DNA of 13,247 nucleotides from DASQFI01 sp050264575 (GTDB lineage Bacteria > Acidobacteriota > Vicinamibacteria > Vicinamibacterales > SCN-69-37). The position numbers were made by a program, and so were the translations under genes. Each line of letters opens with the position of its first letter. Position 1 is the first letter of the stretch. This document shows, piece after piece, positions 6,663 to 13,247 of the stretch. A model generated the notes under the pieces. The model had not been told where the DNA came from, did no database searches, and was given only the letters and a program-made list of their open reading frames with translations. The stretch is taken from NCBI GenBank assembly GCA_050264575.1, contig JBLNGH010000626.1:1-13247 (forward strand), given 5' to 3'.

Positions 6663-9317
6663 ATGAACCGCTTTTTCCGGCGGCTTTTGTACTACTTCCG
6701 GCGCCGGCAGGCCGATGCCGACCTGCAGGCCGAGCTCGAGTTCCACCGGCAGAGTCTCGCCGCCGATCTCGAAAGACGCGGGCTCGACGCCGCCGAAGCT
6801 GCCGCACGAAGCCGGCGGATGCTCGGCAACGAGACGCTCGGCCGCGAGGACGCCCGCGACGTCTGGCGCTGGACGCACGTCGAAACAGCGGGGAAGGACC
6901 TGCGATTTGCGATCAGGCTCCTCACCCGCGAAAAGGCGTTTGCGGTGCTCGCGATCGGGACCCTCGCGCTTGGCATCGCCGCCACGACGACTGTCGTCAG
7001 CATCGTGCACGCGGAAATCTGGCGCCCGCTGCCCTTCCCGGACGCCGGCCGGCTCGTCGGCATCTCCAACACCGTTCCCGAACGTCCGGCGCAAATGCGA
7101 GGCTTTCCGGCCGGGCAACTCGCCACGCTCCGCAGCGTGACGACGACGGTAAACGGCGTGGCAGGTTTTCGTTGGACTGAAGGCCACGTGGTCACCGGGG
7201 GCGCCGCGGTCGAACGCGTCCCCACGACGGCGGTCACCGCCAACTTCTTTTCGCTGCTCGGTGTGGGATTGCACGCCGGCCGCGGCTTCACACCGCTGAA
7301 CGAGCGGCGTGGATCCGATCGCGTCGTCGTGCTGACGCACGCGTTCTTCACGCGCCAGTTTCCCGGCCGCGTCGATCCGCCGGCGTCGATTCTCATCGAC
7401 GGGCAGCCGTACGACGTCGTCGGCGTGACGCCCGAGAGCTTGCGGCTCGAGTTCATCGCCGATCCCGATCTCTTTTTGCCGATTGCCGTCGACCAGGAGC
7501 CCGATGCGCTGGACGTCCAGCGGCAGGTGAACATTGTCGCGCGGCTCAAACCCGGCGTGTCACGGGCGGCCCTGGCCGCGCAGGTGACCGGAATCCTGGC
7601 GGATACGACGCGACTGATCGTCGTGCGCGATCTGAAAGAGGCCTATACCGGATCGGCGTGGCGAACGTTCGCGGTGTACTTCGCTGGGGCGGCGGCCCTG
7701 TTGCTCATCGCGTGCGTCAACGTCGCGAACCTGCTGCTGGCGCGTGGCCTCGCGCGGCGGCAGGAGTTTCTGATCCGCAGCGCGCTCGGCGTCAGCCGGC
7801 TGCGGCTGATTCGCCAGCTCTTGATCGAGGGGCTGGTCATCGCCGCGCTCGCCGGCGCGGCCGGGATCGGGCTGGCGGCTTTTGGCGTGTCGCTGTTCTC
7901 GAAAGTGGCGCCGGCGGAGTTTCTGACCCGGAGCGCCGCGATCACGTTGGAGACTCGCGTGGTCATCGGCGCCGCGGTGCTGTCCGCGTTGACCGCGCTG
8001 TTCTTCAGCCTCCTACCCGCGCGGTCCGCGTCCGGCGATCTTGCGGGCGTGATTGGCAGAGAGGCACGTCTGCTCGGCGGCGATCGCCGGCAGCGGCGCT
8101 CGCGCAGCCTGCTCGTGTTCGTCGAGATGACCCTGGCGTTTCTTCTGCTCGCGGGCGCCGGAGTGCTCGCCAACAGCTTCGTGCGGCTGAACCGCGCGCC
8201 GCTCGGCTTCGATCCGGACGGACTGTTCACGTTCCGGCTCCTGCTCAAAGGCGACCGCTATCAGTCGCCCTCCCAGTGGGCCGCGAGCTGTGACGAGCTC
8301 GCCGCGCGCCTGCGGACGCTGCCCAACGTCAGCCGGGTCACTCCCGCCAGCTCGGTCCCGATGCTCGGCGGCGCCAATATGCCGGTCCGCATCCCGGGCC
8401 GCCGGAATCCATTCGGCGAGTCCGACCCCCGCGTCTCGGTGCACGTCGTCCGGCCGGAGTACTTCGATGTCTTCAAGATTCCGAGGCTGTCGGGCCGTGC
8501 GTTGACCGACGCCGACACCGAGGGCGCGCCGCGGGTCGTCGTCATCAATCGCAACCTGGCCACGCATTACTTCGGCGGAGACAGTCCGGTCGGCGCCACG
8601 CTCGAGCTTCTGCCAGGCGGCTATCCGACTGCACTTCGCCCCGGGCCAGTCGAGATCGTCGGCGTGGTCGAGAACACGAAGGAGGTTGGGATCGACGAAG
8701 TGCCGTTCGACATCGTCTACATTCCGCTCCGGCAGAATCCGCTCCCCGATATCACCGTCACGCTCGTCGAGACGGCGCCGGATCCGCGAAGAATCGACGC
8801 CGTCAGGAAGACAGTCGCCGATTTCGATCAGACCCTGCCCGTGTTCGGCGTCACGACGATGACCGATGCAGTCGCGGAGTCGACGACGCTGGCCCGCTTC
8901 AACCTGACCATGCTCGGCGGATTCGCGATGCTCGCGCTCATCCTGGCGGCGATCGGCGTCTACGGGTCGACGGCCTACGACAGCGCGCGGCGGACCTCCG
9001 AGTTCGGCCTGCGCATGGCGCTGGGCGCGCGGCCGTTCCAGGTGCTCGGTACCGCGCTGGGACATTCGATCCGGCTGGCGGCGCTGGGACTGGTTGTCGG
9101 TCTCGCGAGCGCGCTCTTCATCGCGCGTGCCCTCGGCGATTCGCTGTACCTCGTGCGCGGATCACACAACGGCGTCATCTATCAGGTGGCGCTTGCCGAC
9201 CCGCTCACGCTCTCGCTGGCCGGCACGATTCTCGTCCTCGTCACGCTCGTCGCCGCGTACATGCCGGCGCGCAAGGCGACACGCGTCTCACCGGTCGTCG
9301 CACTGCGTACGGAGTAG
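6663..9317 (+). CDS. ADOP-family orphan ABC permease with N-terminal cytoplasmic domain
   Basis: An 884-residue protein starting at ATG 6663 after GGGAG (6652-6656, 6-base spacing). Residues 1-75 form the charged, helical ADOP N-terminal domain, with ADADLQAELEFHRQSLAADL and a short SRRMLGN turn. The first membrane helix is at about 94-116. A MacB periplasmic core (about 120-325) follows, then helices at about 336-358, 388-412, 433-452 and 483-504. A second periplasmic core runs from about 505 to 745, and the last three helices lie near 752-770, 803-822 and 849-868. CVNVANLLLARGLARRQEF and EFGLRMALGA are the FtsX-type segments expected after the helices. The last helix is preceded by a longer loop (LVRGSHNGVIYQVALADP) than in ADOP 1. 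There is no ATP-binding motif and no ATPase gene nearby, so energy source and substrate are unknown. The coding region is intact. Confidence 0.95.
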   Translation: MNRFFRRLLYYFRRRQADADLQAELEFHRQSLAADLERRGLDAAEAAARSRRMLGNETLGREDARDVWRWTHVETAGKDLRFAIRLLTREKAFAVLAIGTLALGIAATTTVVSIVHAEIWRPLPFPDAGRLVGISNTVPERPAQMRGFPAGQLATLRSVTTTVNGVAGFRWTEGHVVTGGAAVERVPTTAVTANFFSLLGVGLHAGRGFTPLNERRGSDRVVVLTHAFFTRQFPGRVDPPASILIDGQPYDVVGVTPESLRLEFIADPDLFLPIAVDQEPDALDVQRQVNIVARLKPGVSRAALAAQVTGILADTTRLIVVRDLKEAYTGSAWRTFAVYFAGAAALLLIACVNVANLLLARGLARRQEFLIRSALGVSRLRLIRQLLIEGLVIAALAGAAGIGLAAFGVSLFSKVAPAEFLTRSAAITLETRVVIGAAVLSALTALFFSLLPARSASGDLAGVIGREARLLGGDRRQRRSRSLLVFVEMTLAFLLLAGAGVLANSFVRLNRAPLGFDPDGLFTFRLLLKGDRYQSPSQWAASCDELAARLRTLPNVSRVTPASSVPMLGGANMPVRIPGRRNPFGESDPRVSVHVVRPEYFDVFKIPRLSGRALTDADTEGAPRVVVINRNLATHYFGGDSPVGATLELLPGGYPTALRPGPVEIVGVVENTKEVGIDEVPFDIVYIPLRQNPLPDITVTLVETAPDPRRIDAVRKTVADFDQTLPVFGVTTMTDAVAESTTLARFNLTMLGGFAMLALILAAIGVYGSTAYDSARRTSEFGLRMALGARPFQVLGTALGHSIRLAALGLVVGLASALFIARALGDSLYLVRGSHNGVIYQVALADPLTLSLAGTILVLVTLVAAYMPARKATRVSPVVALRTE

Positions 9318-9343
9318 GGCAGGTCTACAAGCCAAAACCCGAG

Positions 9344-9349
9344 TATAAG
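9344..9349 (+). promoter_or_regulatory. Candidate -10 element close to a GTG start
   Basis: TATAAG stands out in an A-rich island within GC-rich sequence, just downstream of the ADOP 2 stop. The GTG at 9358 begins 8 bases after the hexamer, where transcription would be expected to start, so the transcript could be leaderless. No ribosome binding site precedes that GTG, which fits. No -35 hexamer is visible at 16-18 bases. It would drive the hydrolase remnant and possibly greB behind it. Confidence 0.35.
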
Positions 9350-9357
9350 ATCCCGAC

Positions 9358-9658
9358 GTGCCTCGACGACCGGTTGCCGTGCTCGCGGTTCTCGCGGTCG
9401 CCTGGGTCGTTGGTGCAGAGGCGCTGCGACGAGGCCTGCCGGCGGCGGGCCGGCAACCGACATGCCGTTCATCCTCATTCATGGCGATGCGGACACGCGG
9501 TGCCGGTAGAACAGACCCGTGACTGGGCGACGAAGATGAAAGCGCTGAACATGACGTACGAGTACCACGAGATTCGCGGCGGCACGCACGCCTTGAGGCT
9601 CCCGCTCGGTGCGCCGTTCACGTTCAAGTTCTTCGATCGACACCCCAGGGCGCACTGA
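9358..9658 (+). pseudogene. Decayed exported alpha/beta hydrolase (S9-like) remnant
   Basis: From GTG at 9358 one frame encodes VPRRPVAVLAVLAVAWVVGA, a typical signal peptide. It then loses any recognisable content and stops near 9523. In another frame MPFILIHGDAD (9462-9494) continues, after a one-base shift near 9495-9497, as VPVEQTRDWATKMKALN, MTYEYHEIRGGTHA and FKFFDRHPRAH, stopping at 9658. Restoring one base gives HGDADTAVPVEQTR, the family's catalytic Asp region, and GGTH carries the catalytic His. The whole N-terminal half with the nucleophile Ser is missing, so at least one large deletion and one frameshift separate this from a working gene. This part of S9-type and dienelactone-hydrolase-like enzymes is conserved enough that I am confident of the superfamily, not the substrate. 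It ends 2 bases before greB. Confidence 0.7.
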
Positions 9659-9660
9659 GA

Positions 9661-10251
9661 ATGCGAACAAAGAGGCCCCTGAGAGAACCCGTGCGCAACC
9701 CGCCGGGGCCGAAGCTGAAGAACTACATCACGCCAGCCGGGTTGCAGCGTCTGAAAGACGAGCACAAGTTCCTGCTGTCGAGAGAGCGGCCGGCGATGAC
9801 GCAGGTCGTGGCGTGGGCAGCCAGCAACGGTGATCGCAGCGAGAACGCCGACTATCTCTACGGCAAACGGCGGCTGCGTCAGATCGACTCGCGGATTCGC
9901 TTTTTGACGAAACGCATCGACGCCGCGGAAGTGGTCGATCCGGAAGCGCCCCGGCAAGGGTCGGCGGCCAGACGCGTGTTCTTCGGCGCGACGGTCCGGT
10001 TCGCCGACGAGTCCGGCGGCGAGCGAGTGGTCAGCATCGTCGGTGTCGACGAAGTCGACCTCAACCGCCGCTACATCAGTTGGATGTCGCCATTGGCGCG
10101 CGCGCTCATGAAATCCGGGCCGGGCGACACCGTCGTCCTGCGCGCGCCCAAAAAGACGGAAGAGCTCGAAATCCTCGACGTGCGCTACGAGCGCATTCCG
10201 ATGGAGCCGTTTCGGGAACCGCCAGGCGCCGAGTCGGTGCGGAAAAGCTAG
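9661..10251 (+). CDS. greB: Transcription elongation factor GreB
   Basis: A 196-residue Gre-family protein. NYITPAGLQRLKDEHKFL at about 22-39 opens the N-terminal coiled-coil. ASNGDRSENADYLYGKRRLR at about 54-73 forms the tip, whose acidic residues reach the RNA polymerase active centre and stimulate cleavage of backtracked RNA. KRRLRQIDSRIRFLTKR is the returning helix. The C-terminal FKBP-like domain follows, with VFFGATVRF, SIVGVDEVD, ISWMSPLARALM and GDTVVL. ERP-x-MTQVVAWAAS and the Y-x-K-RRLR pattern favour GreB over GreA. The protein is about 40 residues longer than E. coli GreB, with a basic 20-residue N-terminal extension and a short tail. ATG 9661 is preceded only by AGGG at 9647-9650. 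GTG at 9691 is an alternative start that would shorten the extension, but both give a complete domain. It sits between two remnants on the same strand and looks intact, so it is probably under selection. Confidence 0.94.
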   Translation: MRTKRPLREPVRNPPGPKLKNYITPAGLQRLKDEHKFLLSRERPAMTQVVAWAASNGDRSENADYLYGKRRLRQIDSRIRFLTKRIDAAEVVDPEAPRQGSAARRVFFGATVRFADESGGERVVSIVGVDEVDLNRRYISWMSPLARALMKSGPGDTVVLRAPKKTEELEILDVRYERIPMEPFREPPGAESVRKS

Positions 10252-10252
10252 C

Positions 10253-10578
10253 GGGCTGCTCGACTTGTACCGGGCTCGCAACGCGACGACCGGCGACCAC
10301 CCATTCGCCCGCTCGCCGGTGTTCCTCGTCGGCGATGCTGCCATGGGCTCTGCCTACTTCCCGTCGATTTCGCTGGGTTCGAGTGCGCGATGTTCCTGGC
10401 GGGGCTGTTAACGCCGCGCAGCCTGGCGGTGAGCGACATGCTCGATCGCTGTGAGCTGCTGGCCTACGAGCAGTGGCTGCGCGTCTACACGCCCAGCAAG
10501 CTAAGCAAGCACAACAAGGACCTGCTTCAGTGTGTTGGTGATACGTTCGCCCTGCTGCAGCAGCTGCACATCTATTGA
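10253..10578 (+). pseudogene. C-terminal remnant of an FAD-dependent oxidoreductase
   Basis: One frame, from just after the greB stop, reads LLDLYRARNATTG and then VFLVGDAAMGSAYFPSISLG (about 10256-10373). This is the FAD-binding GD motif of group A flavoprotein monooxygenases and related oxidoreductases. Near 10377 a base is missing: another frame continues as FECAMFLAGLL, then YEQWLRVYTPSKLSKHNKDL and TFALLQQLHIY, to TGA at 10576-10578. Restoring one base gives ISLGFECAMFLAGLL, which fits the helix after the GD motif. The N-terminal nucleotide-binding GxGxxG half is absent, since greB occupies the space upstream, so this is a truncated gene end rather than a whole gene with one error. The exact subfamily is not clear to me. 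Confidence 0.65.
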
Positions 10579-10595
10579 CGGCGTGCGTCGCCGTC
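10577..10595. terminator. Hairpin between convergent units, possible terminator
   Basis: GACGGCG (10577-10583) and CGCCGTC (10589-10595) are perfect 7-base arms around the loop TGCGT. The hairpin starts inside the stop codon of the oxidoreductase remnant and ends 13 bases before the stop of ADOP 3 on the other strand. The site between converging units suits a bidirectional terminator. There is no T-run on either side, so it may not terminate efficiently without help. Confidence 0.45.
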
Positions 10596-10608
10596 TGTGA
10601 GGGGAGCT

Positions 10609-13247
10609 TCAGCCCGCGGTCACGATCACGCGCGCCGGATCCGTGCGGACTGCCCGGATTGCCGGTGGCAGCACGGCAATCAGGGCCGCGACGGCCATCA
10701 GGCTCAACGGTACGACCAGCCCCGCTGGATCTGAAGGATTGGTCTCGAAAAGGAGTGACCCGACCCATCGGCCGAACGCCACTCCTCCGGCAAGGCCGAC
10801 GATCGCGCCGACGCCTAGTGCCCCCAACAACCGCGCGGTGAGAGCTACGACGATGTGCGTTGGGCCGGCGCCGAGGATGATACGCAGACCGATGTTGCGC
10901 CGCTCGCGAGTCACGGCGTGGTTCAGGACGCCGTAGATCCCGATGACCGCGAGCACGAGCGCGAGCGCCGCAAAGAACGTCGACAGCGTCGCGAGCAGCC
11001 GTTCGCGGATGAGCTGCTGCGTGAGGAGTGACTCGAAGGCCACCGCCTCACGGAGCTGAACATCCGGCGCCAGGCGCGCGAGCTCGCGCCTGACCGTCTG
11101 CGCCAGATCGCTGCCGCTGTCCGACGTTCGCAACAGCAGCGTGGCTCCCTGACGTGCTTCGATCGGCACGTACACCCCCGGATGCGCGGCTTCCCGGACG
11201 CTGAAGTAGACGGCGTCCCTCGCGAGACCGACGATCTCCATCGCCGCATGCGAGCTGTCCACGACGACCTGACGGCCGACAGGGTTCGCGCCGCCGAAGT
11301 ACACACGCGCGAAGGCTTCATTGACGATCCCGACTCCTGCCGCTGGTTTCTTCGACTCATCCACCCGCGGCGACCGGTCGCCGGGGCGGAACTCACGGCC
11401 CTGAAGCATCGCGATTCGCATCGTCGCGAAATAGCCCGGTGAGACGTTCACCCAGTTGGGAGCGTCCTCAGGCGACGCGAGGCCCGGGACGGTCACGGAC
11501 GAGCGCCAGCGGTTGCCCGTGAGCGGCGCCCATCCGGCGACCGTGGCGGACTCGATCCGTGGAAGATCCGCCAGCGCTGCCGCAAGCTGCCGCCATTCGT
11601 CGGCCGGCCGCTGCCGCCGGCTGTCGACGGAGAGATGCAGCAGCCGTTCGGGCACGAATCCCAGCGGACGACTGTGCAGCCGCCCGAGCGAGCCCACGAA
11701 GAGGCTTGCGCCCATCAACAGGAAGACGCACAGCGCCATCTGCACGGTCACGAGCGTGCCAGTGAGCCGCCGGTGACCATGCTGGCCGCGGATCTCCTTG
11801 AGCGCACCGACCGGCGGTGTCGCCGACGCGCGCAGAGCGTGCGCCAGTCCGAACATCATCGTCACCGCCGCGATGAGCGAGATGCCGAGGGCCACCGCTC
11901 GGAGATCGACGTCGAGAATCAATCGCACGGGACGCTCAACCGGCGCGAGCATCGACACGATGAACGGCGCCGCCCACCACGCGAACAACGCTCCCATCCC
12001 GCACGCGAGCGTGGCGAGGAGCGCGCTCTCGAGCAGCATCAACTGCATCAAGCGTCCGCGCGTGGCGCCGAGCGAGAGCCGGAGCGCCAGCTCACCACGC
12101 CGCGCAAGCGCGCGGGTCATCTGGAGATTGGCGACATTCGCACAGGCGATGAGCAGCAGGAGTGTCGCCAGTGACGCCAGAATCCAGAGCGGCCGCCGGA
12201 ACGTCTTCTGAATCCCGGACGCGCCCGCGCCGGCAGGTTGGAGCACCAAGCGTTCGTTGAGGAATGCCTCGACGCGCGACCGCGGCGCGTCGGGTGGAAA
12301 CGATTTGGCCCGTTCGAGGTGTTCAGCCTGAAATCGGGAGTTGAGCAGCGTCTCTACTTGTCTGGGATCAACGCCCGGTCTTGGTCGCAACCAGATGCGG
12401 AACCAGGACCAGCCGTTCGCCTTCAACGCCTCCGGGTTCATCATCGACGGCACAAAGAAATCGGTGACGGCGCCGGGCTCCGTTCCGGTGAAACCCTTCG
12501 GAGCCACGCCGACGATTTCATAGATGCCCCCGTCCATTCGGAACGTGCGGCCGACGGCCGCTGGATCGCGCGCGAAGCGGCGTTGCCAATAGTCATGGCT
12601 GAGGACCACCACCGGATGGCCGCCGGGCACGACATCGTCTTGCTCGCCGAGCAGGCGGCCCGCTACGGGCCGCAACCCGAGGGTCGCGAACACATTGCCG
12701 GAAACGAACTGCTGAATGGCGGTTTCAGGATCTCCACTGTCGAAGGTGATCGAGCGCCGGGACGCCGAGCCGACCAACATCAGATCGGCCTGTCCCGTCG
12801 TGAGCGTCAGGTACCTGCGGAACGTCGGATAGTCGAAGTCGTCGCGGTCGTCAGGGTTGCCTTCGGCCGTGTGTACCGTAAACGTGACGAAGAAGAGATG
12901 CGACGGATCGGCCACGTGGAGTGGACGCCACAGGACGGCGTCCACGAGACGGTATGCCGCAAGCGTCGCGCCCATCGCGAGCCCGAGTGACAGGATCACG
13001 GCGAGGCTGGCCACCCGGTGCCGGACGATCTGGCGCCACGCATAGACCAGATCCGCTCGTGCGGATGCGAGCCAGGGCAGCCCTCGCTGATCCCGAAGAG
13101 ACTCCATCGCCACCGCAACATTCCCGGCGTGGAGGCGCGCGAGCCTGGCGGCTTCGGCCGGGGGATGCCCCCGGCGCTGCTCCTCCGCCGAGGCCATCTC
13201 CACGTGAAGACGCAGCTCGCGTTCGAGATCGGCGTCGGTTCGCGAGC
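10609..13247 (-). CDS. ADOP-family orphan ABC permease, 5' end beyond window edge
   Basis: On the minus strand the frame is open from the right edge (first whole codon at 13245) to TGA at 10611-10609, giving 878 residues. The visible N-terminus reads DADLERELRLHVEMA, then LHAGNVAVAMESLRDQR, which is the ADOP cytoplasmic domain already under way. A start at GTG 13203 would cut that domain in half, so the true start is probably a few dozen codons outside the window. The first membrane helix is near residues 78-100, followed by a MacB periplasmic core. LLLIACANVANLQMTRALAR marks the next helix and its coupling segment, followed by RLSLGATRGRLMQLM. A second periplasmic core and the final FtsX helices with NIGLRIILGAG complete it, ending DPARVIVTAG. 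The tail differs from the DPFRALR-type end of ADOP 1, so it is a distinct paralogue. No ATPase gene is present nearby. Confidence 0.95.
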   Translation of the reverse strand, partial: SRTDADLERELRLHVEMASAEEQRRGHPPAEAARLARLHAGNVAVAMESLRDQRGLPWLASARADLVYAWRQIVRHRVASLAVILSLGLAMGATLAAYRLVDAVLWRPLHVADPSHLFFVTFTVHTAEGNPDDRDDFDYPTFRRYLTLTTGQADLMLVGSASRRSITFDSGDPETAIQQFVSGNVFATLGLRPVAGRLLGEQDDVVPGGHPVVVLSHDYWQRRFARDPAAVGRTFRMDGGIYEIVGVAPKGFTGTEPGAVTDFFVPSMMNPEALKANGWSWFRIWLRPRPGVDPRQVETLLNSRFQAEHLERAKSFPPDAPRSRVEAFLNERLVLQPAGAGASGIQKTFRRPLWILASLATLLLLIACANVANLQMTRALARRGELALRLSLGATRGRLMQLMLLESALLATLACGMGALFAWWAAPFIVSMLAPVERPVRLILDVDLRAVALGISLIAAVTMMFGLAHALRASATPPVGALKEIRGQHGHRRLTGTLVTVQMALCVFLLMGASLFVGSLGRLHSRPLGFVPERLLHLSVDSRRQRPADEWRQLAAALADLPRIESATVAGWAPLTGNRWRSSVTVPGLASPEDAPNWVNVSPGYFATMRIAMLQGREFRPGDRSPRVDESKKPAAGVGIVNEAFARVYFGGANPVGRQVVVDSSHAAMEIVGLARDAVYFSVREAAHPGVYVPIEARQGATLLLRTSDSGSDLAQTVRRELARLAPDVQLREAVAFESLLTQQLIRERLLATLSTFFAALALVLAVIGIYGVLNHAVTRERRNIGLRIILGAGPTHIVVALTARLLGALGVGAIVGLAGGVAFGRWVGSLLFETNPSDPAGLVVPLSLMAVAALIAVLPPAIRAVRTDPARVIVTAG

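Noticed and set aside
12238..12990. 250-codon plus-strand open frame opposite ADOP 3
   Set aside because: It is a shadow of the permease periplasmic domain. It shows no motif and has an Arg/Glu/Ala composition typical of antisense frames.
13201..13203. GTG at 13203 as the true start of ADOP 3
   Set aside because: The 14 codons upstream to the window edge continue the conserved N-terminal domain (DADLERELRLH), so the gene runs past the edge.
1..13247. Defence system, CRISPR array, insertion sequence or tRNA
   Set aside because: I saw no transposase, integrase, repeat-spacer pattern, cloverleaf or nuclease/toxin domains on either strand. The remnants suggest past rearrangement, but no mobile element is visible.

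Overview
The window is GC-rich, roughly two-thirds G+C by eye, with strong G/C preference at third codon positions. Three large FtsX/MacB-type permeases of the ADOP family (acidobacterial duplicated orphan permeases) lie within 13 kb with no ABC ATPase beside any of them. ADOP expansion is typical of Acidobacteriota, so a soil-type acidobacterium, perhaps of the Vicinamibacteria type, is the best guess. This is inferred from gene families; there is no rRNA or other phylogenetic marker here.

Layout. 1-1368 (minus): the N-terminal 456 codons of a polytopic GT-C/GT39-like glycosyltransferase, cut by the left edge. 1514-3961 (plus, divergent from it): ADOP 1, without the usual cytoplasmic N-terminal domain. 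About 4040-4290 (plus): a frameshifted and shortened remnant resembling an ABC_sub_bind-family substrate-binding protein. 4292-6190 (minus): a secreted HEXXH metallopeptidase-like protein (DUF1570 / peptidase-MA-like) with a helical-repeat middle. 6249-6599 (plus): a DUF1801/YdhG-like small protein. 6663-9317 (plus): ADOP 2, with the N-terminal domain and a predicted hairpin over its ribosome binding site. 9358-9658 (plus): remnant of an exported alpha/beta hydrolase. 9661-10251 (plus): greB, a transcript-cleavage elongation factor. 10253-10578 (plus): C-terminal remnant of an FAD-dependent oxidoreductase. 10609-13247 (minus, convergent): ADOP 3, with the N-terminal domain, 5' end beyond the right edge.

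How the genes work together. No multi-gene pathway is evident. The ADOPs are separate transcription units or nearly so, and the intact genes between them have unrelated roles. What stands out is that three of the four gaps on the plus strand hold broken genes, each keeping a recognisable C-terminal part and each needing a one-base correction to read through. At least two also seem to have lost internal or N-terminal segments. This looks like an accessory segment with ongoing decay around expanded ADOP paralogues. I found no CRISPR array, tRNA, rRNA, transposase or defence system, and no convincing undescribed system. The best items for a second look are the hairpin over the ADOP 2 ribosome binding site and the pattern of remnants.
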